Assembly: GCA_017998475.1 (NCBI GenBank)
Contig: JAGODA010000076.1
Span: 1-11,470, forward strand
Direction: 5' to 3'
Length of the DNA stretch: 11,470 bases
From: Spirochaetota bacterium
Lineage (GTDB): Bacteria; Spirochaetota; UBA4802; UBA5368
The notes under the pieces were generated by a model. The model did no database searches, was not told where the DNA came from, and saw nothing but the letters and a program-made list of their open reading frames with translations. Shown here piece by piece: positions 1 through 6,555 of the stretch. Made by a program: the position numbers and the translations under genes. The first letter of the stretch is position 1. The number at the start of each line of letters is the position of its first letter.

Positions 1-189
1 GCCCTCAAGATCCTCAAAGCGCTCTTCTTTTAAAAGCGCACGCGCCTTCTCTATCGATCTTTCCCGATTTTCTCCGAGGAAGCGCTGGTAATACGCGGCG
101 AGGTACCACCGGTACAATTTCTGGCTGTTGTACAGTGAACCCGCCACAACCGCCACCAGAAGTATAACGACGATGTGCCGTATTCTCAT
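1..189 (-). CDS. N-terminal part of an unrecognised membrane-anchored protein (runs off the window)
   Basis: I do not recognise this gene. Reading from the ATG at 189 gives 63 open codons to the window edge without a stop. The first about 20 residues (MRIRHIVVILLVAVVAGSLY) are a short basic stretch followed by a hydrophobic helix, which suggests a signal anchor or uncleaved signal peptide. A charged, probably helical segment follows, rich in Arg, Glu and Lys, of the sort seen in periplasmic or extracytoplasmic helical-repeat proteins. A good ribosome binding site (GAGGG, about 7 nt upstream) supports this start. The ATG overlaps the TGA of a 12-codon micro-ORF at 224-186, so translational coupling is possible. 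It lies on the same strand as the hydrogenase operon, 114 nt after the response regulator, and may or may not be co-transcribed. The product ends at base 1, so its function cannot be judged. Confidence 0.6.
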   Translation of the reverse strand, partial: MRIRHIVVILLVAVVAGSLYNSQKLYRWYLAAYYQRFLGENRERSIEKARALLKEERFEDLEG

Positions 190-224
190 CGAAGCACCCT
201 CAACGCGAAAAGGAGATATCCCAT
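186..224 (-). other. Possible 12-codon leader micro-ORF in a hairpin
   Basis: Reading the minus strand from the ATG at 224 gives a 12-residue hydrophobic peptide, MGYLLFALRVLR. Its TGA overlaps the ATG of the following gene as ATGA. The ATG has a near-ideal Shine-Dalgarno sequence, AAAGGAG, 5 nt upstream. That Shine-Dalgarno lies in one arm of a perfect hairpin and the AUG lies in or beside the loop. The reading frame is too short to prove by itself, and the hairpin is also explicable as a terminator. It is recorded because Shine-Dalgarno, start, stop and downstream start fit together without a gap. Confidence 0.25.
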
Positions 225-236
225 GATATCTCCTTT
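209..236 (-). promoter_or_regulatory. Perfect 12-bp hairpin between response regulator and downstream gene (terminator or translational switch)
   Basis: AAAGGAGATATC at 209-220 is exactly repeated inverted at 225-236, with a 4-nt loop. In minus-strand RNA the stem is followed by only a short U run (the four Ts at 236-233 extend into UCGCG, and most belong to the stem), so it would be a weak intrinsic terminator. It could end the hydrogenase/response-regulator transcript. Alternatively it could hide the AAAGGAG ribosome binding site of the micro-ORF just downstream. Confidence 0.55.
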
Positions 237-283
237 ATACGATCATCAATGACGCCTGCAATCGTGTATCAAAACGCGCCACG

Positions 284-305
284 AGGGCAAGGCATTTTTT
301 GCCCT
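284..305 (-). terminator. Small stem-loop overlapping the stop of the response regulator
   Basis: AGGGCAA (284-290) and TTGCCCT (299-305) form a 7-bp stem with an 8-nt loop that includes two bases of the response-regulator stop codon (304-306). No U tract follows on the minus strand. It may be a processing or 3'-end-protecting stem rather than a true Rho-independent terminator. Confidence 0.3.
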
Positions 306-705
306 AAATCTGCTTTTTCACCTTTTCCAGGAGTTCGTCGATCTTCACCGGCTTGGTCAGAAAATCGTTGACGCCGGGAAGGAAGCTCTGCCCCTCGTTA
401 AGCGAAAACCTGGAATTGGTGACCTGATTTATCGCCGTCAGCATGATGATAGGGGTGTCCTTCACCTCCCGGTATTTCGAAGTGGGCCGCGCGCTGCGGA
501 CCTGGTAGGCCATCTCGAAACCCGCGGTGTCGGTCTCCATCATCACGTCGAGGATCATGAGATCCGGCCTCACTTCGAGGAGCCGCGCGAGGCCCTCGGC
601 GCCGCTGTAGGCAACCGACACTTCATACCCGTTCATCGTAAGCGCCTGCGAAAGGCTGGCCACCAGGTCGCTGTCATCATCCACCAACAGTATCTTTTTT
701 GCCAT
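304..705 (-). CDS. Single-domain response regulator (receiver only, CheY-like)
   Basis: This 133-residue protein is a stand-alone phosphoreceiver with no DNA-binding or enzymatic output domain. Visible landmarks are the acidic pocket D9-D11 after the first beta strand (KKILLVDDD), the phospho-acceptor D53 in LMILDVMM, the switch Thr T90 in IIMLTA, and K118 in the LTKP motif. Compared with CheY, the stretches between D53 and T90 and between T90 and K118 are each about 6-7 residues longer, so the alpha3-beta4 and beta4-alpha4-beta5 loops are enlarged. GGAG about 7 nt before the ATG supports this start. It follows hycG by 158 nt, which contain a palindromic repeat, and is on the same strand. It may therefore be the last operon gene and act by protein-protein contact on the hydrogenase or on a separate regulator. 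No histidine kinase is in the window, so its partner is unknown. Confidence 0.9.
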   Translation of the reverse strand: MAKKILLVDDDSDLVASLSQALTMNGYEVSVAYSGAEGLARLLEVRPDLMILDVMMETDTAGFEMAYQVRSARPTSKYREVKDTPIIMLTAINQVTNSRFSLNEGQSFLPGVNDFLTKPVKIDELLEKVKKQI

Positions 706-724
706 GTCTCGCTCCAGGGGTTAT

Positions 725-880
725 GGATTGCGGATTAAAGATTAAAAATTCAAGATTAAGGCATTCGCCTGGCGGCACATCCTTCCCGGCAAACCAGGCG
801 TCATGCCGCCGATAATCATTAATCTTTATTCTTCTAATCTTTATTCTTCTAATCTTTAATCTATTAATCTTTAATCAACT
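725..880. repeat. Palindromic GATTAAA-heptad repeat element 1 (hycG / response-regulator gap)
   Basis: The left arm (725-759) is five units of 7 bp in exact phase: GGATTGC, GGATTAA, AGATTAA, AAATTCA, AGATTAA. The right arm (about 812-880) is the complementary strand type. It contains four 15-bp units, of which AATCTTTATTCTTCT at 821-835 and 836-850 are identical and the next two (851-865, 866-880) are diverged. Between the arms, GGCATTCGCCTGG (760-772) pairs with CCAGGCGTCATGCC (794-807), so the whole element can fold into a long AT-rich hairpin with a GC-rich tip. The right arm overlaps the last codons of hycG. No transposase is present, so a non-autonomous or REP-like intergenic element is possible. 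Confidence 0.75.
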
Positions 881-1394
881 CGTATATTACGTTGCGATCT
901 TCCCAGGCCTTGTTGCGTTCGTACATGTCGATCGGGAATTCCATCTGCTTGAGCTCGATGGGGGCGACCTTCTTTTCGACCAGGCCGAGCGCGAGCGCCA
1001 CCCCGTATATTATCGCCTCCGGGCGCGGGGGACAGCCGGGAATGTAATAATTGACCGGCACGGCCTTGTCCGCGCCGCCGGTCACGTTGTAGCAGTCGAA
1101 CCAGCAGCCTCCACCGACCGCACACGAGCCGATTCCGAAGACCAGCTTAGGGGAAGGCATCGCGTCATACGCCTTCTTGACTATCGGGAGCGTCGGCCGG
1201 GTCACCGCGCCGGAAACAAGCATGACGTCCGCGTGCCTGGGCGAGGCCACCAGCTTCATGCCGAAGCGTTCGATGTCGTAATAGGGCGTGAGCACGTTGA
1301 GTATCTCGATATCGCAGCCGTTACACGCTCCCGAGTTGCAGTGATAGACCCACAGCGATCTGGGAAACGCCTTTTTGATCAGGTTCGCAAGCAT
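864..1394 (-). CDS. hycG: Group 4 [NiFe] hydrogenase small subunit (NuoB/HycG-like)
   Basis: This is the 176-residue small subunit carrying the proximal [4Fe-4S] cluster that passes electrons to or from the NiFe site in HycE. The expected cluster cysteines are visible: C24 and C27 in the CNGCDIE motif, C91 in GIGSCAVGGGC and C121 in PGCPPRPEAI. This matches the HycG/NuoB/EchC short form, which has no N-terminal Tat signal and no extra C-terminal clusters, so the protein faces the cytoplasm as part of the peripheral arm. The start has GGGAG about 7 nt upstream and lies 2 nt after the hycF stop, which indicates tight coupling. The final residues LIKD and the stop codon are encoded by GATTAAAGATTAA, the unit of the flanking repeat element, so the C-terminus has probably been remodelled by it. 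Confidence 0.95.
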   Translation of the reverse strand: MLANLIKKAFPRSLWVYHCNSGACNGCDIEILNVLTPYYDIERFGMKLVASPRHADVMLVSGAVTRPTLPIVKKAYDAMPSPKLVFGIGSCAVGGGCWFDCYNVTGGADKAVPVNYYIPGCPPRPEAIIYGVALALGLVEKKVAPIELKQMEFPIDMYERNKAWEDRNVIYELIKD

Positions 1395-1396
1395 GG

Positions 1397-1942
1397 CTAT
1401 TCTCCCGCCTTTTCCGGCCTTTTGATTTTTTCGGTTTTTTCATACAGCTTCATGTCGAACTGCTCGGAGCTCACCGGCACCACGGCCCTCATCTCCAGGC
1501 TGTCGTATTTATAGCCTATCCTCGACATGCGGTCTATCGCGTTGGTGATCTCGTGGTCGTAACAGCGTCCGCAGCGCTGGCAGGTGGCCATGAAGAGCTC
1601 CATGGTCTCGTTTATGTCTTCCTTGTCGCCCGTCGCCAGCTCGTAACTGGTCGTCATGGTTATTGCGTCCTCGGGACACACGTCCGCGCAGCGGCCGCAG
1701 TAGGTGCAGCGCGAACCGTCGTAGACCATCACGCGCAGTTCCTGGCAGAGATCACGGACCAGTATGGTGCGCGCAGGGCAGTGGGCCGCGCAGCCGCCGC
1801 AACCGATGCACTTGTGGTGATCCCAGTAGGGTTGTCCCCTGAAATTCTCGGGGGCCGGACGCGGCTCGAACGGATAACGGAGCGTCACCACTCCGGGTTT
1901 CGCCACCATGAAAACCTGCTTTATCTTACTTGTCAGCCACAC
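1397..1942 (-). CDS. hycF: Hydrogenase ferredoxin-like subunit (NuoI/HycF-like, two [4Fe-4S] plus extra Cys motif)
   Basis: This 181-residue electron-wiring subunit links the input module to HycG. Two classical [4Fe-4S] motifs are present: C45, C48, C51 and C55 (CIGCGGCAAHCP), and C79, C82, C85 and C89 (CTYCGRCADVCP). A third motif, CQRCGRC (C121, C124, C127), follows. E. coli HycF/HyfH also have extra C-terminal cysteines, in a different arrangement. I choose the GTG at 1942 as start because AAGGAG lies 7 nt upstream. The longer reading frame from the TTG at 1963 would put that Shine-Dalgarno inside the gene and would begin in repeat element 2. Membrane helices are absent, as expected for a peripheral-arm subunit. 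It sits after hycD across a 138-nt gap filled by the repeat and directly before hycG. Confidence 0.93.
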   Translation of the reverse strand: MWLTSKIKQVFMVAKPGVVTLRYPFEPRPAPENFRGQPYWDHHKCIGCGGCAAHCPARTILVRDLCQELRVMVYDGSRCTYCGRCADVCPEDAITMTTSYELATGDKEDINETMELFMATCQRCGRCYDHEITNAIDRMSRIGYKYDSLEMRAVVPVSSEQFDMKLYEKTEKIKRPEKAGE

Positions 1943-1960
1943 GGTGTTTCTCCTTGGTTT

Positions 1961-2080
1961 CAAGATTCAAGATTAAAGATTCGAGATTGAAGATTAAAAG
2001 ATCTATGTAGCGGAAAATTATGTGCTCTGATCTCGGCCATCGTGCTGTCCATAATCTCTAATCTTCTAATCTTTAATCGC
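1961..2080. repeat. Palindromic GATTAAA-heptad repeat element 2 (hycD / hycF gap)
   Basis: The left arm, 1961-1995, is five in-phase 7-bp units: CAAGATT, CAAGATT, AAAGATT, CGAGATT, GAAGATT. The right arm, about 2050-2080, holds the complementary type (AATCTCTAATCTTCTAATCT and on). About 50 bp of unrelated sequence separates them. In hycDEFG messenger RNA the arms could pair imperfectly. The 3' arm ends a few bases from the AAGGAG of hycF, and the 5' arm begins immediately after the hycD stop. It is related in unit sequence and architecture to the element at 725-880 but lacks the GC-rich tip. Confidence 0.75.
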
Positions 2081-2980
2081 CTAAATTCCGTACGCTGTAA
2101 GACCGACCGCCACGAGCGAGGCGACTATGAGCAGGGCATAATATTTTACGGCCTGGTCGATACGCAGTCGCGGGTTGGTCGAGCCGAGCAGGGCAATCAG
2201 CACGAAGACCGCCAGAATTTCGACCAGCTGCACGGCGACATCGACGATATAATAGCCGGTGTTGACCAGCGGGACGAACACGGCAACGAACAGCGCCGCG
2301 TAGAACATCTGCTTGATCATCATATAATACTTGAAGAGGGCGAGCCCGGGGCCGCTGTATTCGATGAACGGGCCCTCCATTATCTCGACCTCTGCCTCGG
2401 CGATGTCGAAGGGCTGCCGGGCCACGAAAGCCTGAAGCGCCATAAGGAAGACGACCAGCATGAGAACCATCGAGACGCCGTACGAACCGTTTAGGGAACT
2501 GGCCAAGCTCGCGTCGATGGCCAGGCTCTTCGCCTTGAGCGCGCCCAGAATGAAGGTCATGGCAAGCACCGGCTCTACCATTATCATGGTGACCATCTCG
2601 CGGCTGGCCCCCACCATGGCGTATGTGTTCTTGCTCGAGAGCGCACCCAGCAGCACCGACACCCCGCCCAGGGTAAGAAGATAGATGATGGTGATGATGT
2701 CGCCGTACTGGGTCAGGAAGCCCGCCCTGTAACCGAGCGGCATGAGCGACACAGCGGTGATGATCGAGGCCAGCGCCATCATCGGGGCGATTCTGAACGC
2801 CCAGTTGCCGGCGGAAAGCGTTTCCTTGCCCAGGAGCTTCAGCAGATCGTAATAGGGCTGGACCACCGGCGGACCCATACGCGACTGCACCTTGGCGTAG
2901 AGCTTTCGCACAACGCCCTCGAAAAGCGGGGCGAGCGCCAGGAAAATCACCACGTTGATCACGGCTGTCAGGATATCCAT
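2081..2980 (-). CDS. hycD: Hydrogenase membrane anchor subunit (NuoH/HycD-like)
   Basis: This 299-residue multispanning protein has about eight hydrophobic helices. It is the NuoH-family subunit that docks the hydrogenase to the membrane and links redox change to ion translocation. Family signatures are the N-terminal RMGPPVVQPYYDLLKLL segment (about residues 34-50) and the acidic loop PFDIAEAEVEIMEGPFIEYSG (about residues 190-210). That loop corresponds to the NuoH region facing the peripheral arm. I start at the ATG at 2980, which has AGGAAAG about 5 nt upstream and lies 10 nt after the hycE stop. A longer reading frame from 3019 adds 13 polar residues and overlaps hycE, so it is less likely. 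The gene ends exactly where repeat element 2 begins. Confidence 0.94.
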   Translation of the reverse strand: MDILTAVINVVIFLALAPLFEGVVRKLYAKVQSRMGPPVVQPYYDLLKLLGKETLSAGNWAFRIAPMMALASIITAVSLMPLGYRAGFLTQYGDIITIIYLLTLGGVSVLLGALSSKNTYAMVGASREMVTMIMVEPVLAMTFILGALKAKSLAIDASLASSLNGSYGVSMVLMLVVFLMALQAFVARQPFDIAEAEVEIMEGPFIEYSGPGLALFKYYMMIKQMFYAALFVAVFVPLVNTGYYIVDVAVQLVEILAVFVLIALLGSTNPRLRIDQAVKYYALLIVASLVAVGLTAYGI

Positions 2981-2990
2981 ACGCTTTCCT

Positions 2991-4664
2991 CTATCGTTTA
3001 TTCCGTGAGAGCTCTTCAAGCTCGCCCTGCGAGGCGGTCTTCGCCGCGCCCGAGCGCAGGTCCACTATCTCCATCCGGTCCGTACAGGAGAAACACGGGT
3101 CTATGCTGCCGATGATGATCGGCACGTCCGCCAGCTGGTTGCCCAGCAGCATGAGCGGCACCCCCTGAAGATTGGGGTACGTCGGGGCGCGAACGCGCCA
3201 GCGCTCCGGTGCGTTCTCCTCGCCGGTGATGACGTAATGCACCACCTCGCCGCGAGGGGCCTCCACGGCGGCCAGACCGTGTTTGAGCGCCGGAATGGGC
3301 GCATCGAGCTCGGTGAGGATCGGCCCGTCGTTCGGCATCCTGTCAAGGCACTGGCGGATTATCTTGATCGATTCGAAGGTTTCCAGCAGGCGCACCAGCA
3401 CGGTGGCCCACACGTCGTTGGAATCGAAGACCGGTACATCGAACTTCATTTCGTCGTACGCCGCGTACGGATAGTCGCGCCGCACGTCGATGTCCACGTT
3501 CCGCGCCCGGGCGACGGGGCCGACCAGGCTCCAGAGCTTCGTGTCCTCGGTCGAAACGTAACCCACGCCTTTGGTCCTCCGGTGTATGGCCGAGTCGCCC
3601 TGTATCGCCTTCTGGACCGTCAGGAGCTCCTCCTCGATTTTTCCGATCACGTTCAGTATGTCTTCCTTTATTTCGGGGGTGATGTCCCGGCGTACCCCGC
3701 CGATGACGATCATCCCGTAGGTCTTTCTGTTACCGGTGATCCGCTCGCCCAGCCACATGATGGGCTCGCGGATGCGCCATGACTGCATGAACACCGTGTC
3801 GAAGCCTATCAGATGCCCCGCGACCCCGAGCCACAGGAGGTGCGAATGGATGCGCTCGATCTCGAGCATGATGGTGCGGATGTACTCGGCCCTGCGGGAG
3901 ATTTTTATGCCGGCGGCCAGCTCGACCGCCTGCGAATAGCTCGTCGCGTGGACGGAGCCGCAGATGCCGCAGATACGCTCGGCGACGAACGGAACCTCGT
4001 TATACGTCAGCTGCGTCTGGCACAGCTTCTCGATACCGCGATGGGTCATGAATCCGCGGTAGTCGCTCCCTTTAATGGTCTCGCCGTCGACGTAGACCGC
4101 GAAATGCGCCGGCTCGTGGAGGGTCGGGTGATACGGACCCACAGGAACGATGCTGCAGCCTTCCGGGCACTCGTCGAGCTGGTAGGCGACGTCCTCGGCC
4201 GCGGGCGGCATGAGGTTCCACGGAATGTCCTTGCGGAGAGGATGCACGCCCGCCGGCCAGTCGTCGGCCAGGATGAGTCTCTTGGGCTTCGGATGCCCCG
4301 TGAACTTCATGCCCAGGAGGTCCATGTACTCCCGCTCGGACCATCCCGCGTTGGGAATGTCGGGGGTGATGGAGTCCATCTCCGGTTTCGATTCGGGCAC
4401 CGAGGTGCGCAGCGCGAGATAGACCCCGTCCCGGTCGAACCCGAAGGTGTGAATGAGTCCGAGTGTTTTGTCGCGGGCGATATTATCGTAGCCCACGCTG
4501 ACAAGGTACCGCCCGCCCATCGCGATGATCGCGTTGGATATGTCGCGCACCTTCGCGCTTTTTATGTCCACGAACAGCCGCGTCGGGTTCTGCTCCTCGA
4601 CGGAGACGACGGCGTCCTTAAAACTTTTCTTCAAGCCGTTTTTGATCTCTTCAATGCCTGGCAT
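2991..4664 (-). CDS. hycE: Group 4 [NiFe] hydrogenase large subunit (HycE-like, fused 30-kDa and 49-kDa domains)
   Basis: This 557-residue catalytic subunit carries out reversible H2 production or oxidation. Residues about 1-150 are the NuoC-like 30-kDa domain (with EREYMDLLGMKFTGHP), and about 175-530 the NuoD-like 49-kDa domain. Both Ni-binding pairs are present: C232 and C235 in RICGICGSVH, and C524 and C527 in DPCFSCTDR. This separates it from NuoD and from hydrogenase-related proteins that lost these residues. After R530 come 27 residues, as in pre-HycE, whose C-terminal extension is cut off by HycI once nickel is inserted. The matching protease gene is in this operon. GAGG about 6 nt upstream supports the ATG, 31 nt after hyfB. 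The fusion and length resemble E. coli HycE, though the input module here is different, so it should not be read as formate hydrogenlyase. Confidence 0.96.
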   Translation of the reverse strand: MPGIEEIKNGLKKSFKDAVVSVEEQNPTRLFVDIKSAKVRDISNAIIAMGGRYLVSVGYDNIARDKTLGLIHTFGFDRDGVYLALRTSVPESKPEMDSITPDIPNAGWSEREYMDLLGMKFTGHPKPKRLILADDWPAGVHPLRKDIPWNLMPPAAEDVAYQLDECPEGCSIVPVGPYHPTLHEPAHFAVYVDGETIKGSDYRGFMTHRGIEKLCQTQLTYNEVPFVAERICGICGSVHATSYSQAVELAAGIKISRRAEYIRTIMLEIERIHSHLLWLGVAGHLIGFDTVFMQSWRIREPIMWLGERITGNRKTYGMIVIGGVRRDITPEIKEDILNVIGKIEEELLTVQKAIQGDSAIHRRTKGVGYVSTEDTKLWSLVGPVARARNVDIDVRRDYPYAAYDEMKFDVPVFDSNDVWATVLVRLLETFESIKIIRQCLDRMPNDGPILTELDAPIPALKHGLAAVEAPRGEVVHYVITGEENAPERWRVRAPTYPNLQGVPLMLLGNQLADVPIIIGSIDPCFSCTDRMEIVDLRSGAAKTASQGELEELSRNKR

Positions 4665-4695
4665 AGCGTACCTCGTTTAATAAGGATGGCCCTGT

Positions 4696-6555
4696 TTATT
4701 CCTTTACGTTCCCGCCGGTCCAATAGAGCAGGTTTTTAAGCGCGGCGAACATGCTCTTGTCGCGGTACCGGGTCTTGTCGTGCAGATCCTGGTAACCGCA
4801 GAGCCATGTCGGGACTTCACGCTCCTTCGAGCCTCCGGCCCTTCGCAGGAGCGCCACGATGACGAACGCCGCCGCGAAAACGGCCAGAAGCACCGCGGGC
4901 ACCGCGATCGACGAGACCGAGGAGAGCCCCGGAATGCTTACCGACACTCCCATGGCCGAATTGAAGACGTGGTCCTGCACGTTTAGGTTCCTGAACGCCG
5001 CCGAAACGGCCGATCCTCCCGAACCGGCGAAAATGCCTATGATCGTCTGAAAGTAGAAGAACGGTATGAGCCCCTGGAGCAGGCACAGTGCGGTGAGGAA
5101 GAGTTTCGGGATGAGCATTCCCGCCGGGACCTCCTTCACCTCCTTTCCGACTCCCCACTCGGCGCCCGCCGAGGTGAAGGTCATGCCGAAGAATTTCACG
5201 TAGCACGAGAGCGTCACCGCGCTGGTAAAGAGCGCGACGATGCCGAAGATGACGAGGAAGAGCACCTCGCCTCCCGCCAGAAGCGACGTCGACACCAGCG
5301 TCCACTTGCTCGCGAAGCCGCTGAACGGAGGCACACCCGAGATGGACAGCGACGCGATTCCGGCGACGAACGCGGTGACCGGCATGAGGTTGATGAGCCC
5401 TCCGAGCCTGTTGAGGTCCTTCGTCCCGGTGCTGTAAAGCACGCTGCCGCTTGTGAGGAACAGCAGCCCCTTGAACACGGCGTGATTGAGGACGTGGTAG
5501 ATCACACCGACGAGCGCGATGAGTCCGAGCATCTGAAGCGAGGGGCTCTCGGCGTTCACCATGAAGAGCGCCGCTCCGATACCGAAGATGATGTAACCCA
5601 CCTGCCCTATCGAGGAATACGCGAGCAGGCGCTTGGACTGGCTCTGCTTCATGGACTGCACGGTGCCGATAAAGAGCGTCACCACCCCGAAGGAGGCGAT
5701 GAGCGCGCCCCAGAAGGCCCCGCTGAAGTGGAAGGTCTCGGTGTGCGGCACCATCCAGAAGAAAGTGCGGATTATTCCGTATACGCCCGTCTTGATCATC
5801 ACGCCCGAAAGAAGCGCGCTTATGGGCGAGGGCGCGATGGAGTGCGCGTCGGGCAGCCACATCTGCCCGAAGGGGAAGACGGCCGCCTTGAAACCGAAGC
5901 CCAGGAAGATGAGCCCGTAGATAAAGTACGGCAGCGCGCCATGGGTTTCGCCGAGGAGGCGGGTGACCGAATGCACCGAATCGCCCAACGAACTCCCGGC
6001 CGCCAGCGCCGCGATCACTATAAAGAGCCACGCGAGCTCCATGAGGACGAGGTATTTGTTGGCGGCCCTCACAATCTCGGGTTTTCGGTGCTCGAACCGC
6101 ACCAGAAAATAACTGGTTATCGTCATCGCCTGCCAGGCGAGGGTGAAGCCCGTTGTGAGATCGTCGACGGTGACGATGCCCGCCATCCCCAGAACGAAAA
6201 TCGGATAATTGGCGTAATAGCTCCTCAGGCCGTAATCGTCATAGTGCTCCATGTACTCTATCGAATAGAAGGCGCTGACGATCGCCATGATCGAGATTAT
6301 CCCCAGGAAAAAGCCTGAAAAACCATCCAGAAGGAAGTAGAGGTCCAGCGGCCCCACCGAAACGAGTTGCGTCGGGAGGGACTTCACGAATATTACACTG
6401 TAGCTGATCGAAAGTAAAATTGCCCCCGCGGCGGCGACGAAGGCGAAATTGAGCCAGCCCGCCAGCCTGCGTTTTTCGGCGATAAACGGCACAATGACCG
6501 CCGAACAGAGGAGTATCGCCATCGCGAGAATCAGTTTTCCATAAAGGTCACTCAT
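4696..6555 (-). CDS. hyfB: Hydrogenase antiporter-like membrane subunit (HyfB/HycC/NuoL family)
   Basis: This roughly 619-residue protein has many hydrophobic helices and is the only antiporter-like (Mrp/NuoL-type) subunit of the complex, as in formate hydrogenlyase-1. Conserved polar membrane residues are visible: K223 in GFKAAVFPF, K255 in SGVMIKTGVYG, and H358 and K362 in NHAVFKGLLFL. The motif WLPDAHSIAPSPISALLSG is typical of the family. The C-terminal tail with PTWLCGY resembles HyfB/HycC rather than NuoL. The helix-5 position that is usually Glu (WE) reads W-Gln (about residue 142, codon CAG). I choose the ATG at 6555: it overlaps the hycI stop as ATGA and has AGGAG 7 nt upstream. The ATG two codons earlier (6561) would have this Shine-Dalgarno almost touching it. 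Confidence 0.94.
   Translation of the reverse strand: MSDLYGKLILAMAILLCSAVIVPFIAEKRRLAGWLNFAFVAAAGAILLSISYSVIFVKSLPTQLVSVGPLDLYFLLDGFSGFFLGIISIMAIVSAFYSIEYMEHYDDYGLRSYYANYPIFVLGMAGIVTVDDLTTGFTLAWQAMTITSYFLVRFEHRKPEIVRAANKYLVLMELAWLFIVIAALAAGSSLGDSVHSVTRLLGETHGALPYFIYGLIFLGFGFKAAVFPFGQMWLPDAHSIAPSPISALLSGVMIKTGVYGIIRTFFWMVPHTETFHFSGAFWGALIASFGVVTLFIGTVQSMKQSQSKRLLAYSSIGQVGYIIFGIGAALFMVNAESPSLQMLGLIALVGVIYHVLNHAVFKGLLFLTSGSVLYSTGTKDLNRLGGLINLMPVTAFVAGIASLSISGVPPFSGFASKWTLVSTSLLAGGEVLFLVIFGIVALFTSAVTLSCYVKFFGMTFTSAGAEWGVGKEVKEVPAGMLIPKLFLTALCLLQGLIPFFYFQTIIGIFAGSGGSAVSAAFRNLNVQDHVFNSAMGVSVSIPGLSSVSSIAVPAVLLAVFAAAFVIVALLRRAGGSKEREVPTWLCGYQDLHDKTRYRDKSMFAALKNLLYWTGGNVKE

Noticed and set aside
725..880. 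CRISPR array
   Set aside because: The repeat units are 7 or 15 bp, without unique spacers of regular length, and no cas genes are present.
3813..4739. Long open frame on the plus strand opposite hycE (308 codons), and similar ones at 3237-3782, 5482-6318, 6598-7542 and 9081-9938
   Set aside because: They lie antisense to well-supported genes, their translations are rich in His, Arg and Asp as expected from GC-rich shadows, and they resemble no known protein.
4696..6555. Respiratory complex I (nuo) cluster
   Set aside because: HycE keeps both Ni-binding CxxC pairs, there is a HycI protease, only one antiporter-like subunit occurs, and NuoA, NuoE, NuoF, NuoJ and NuoK homologues are missing.
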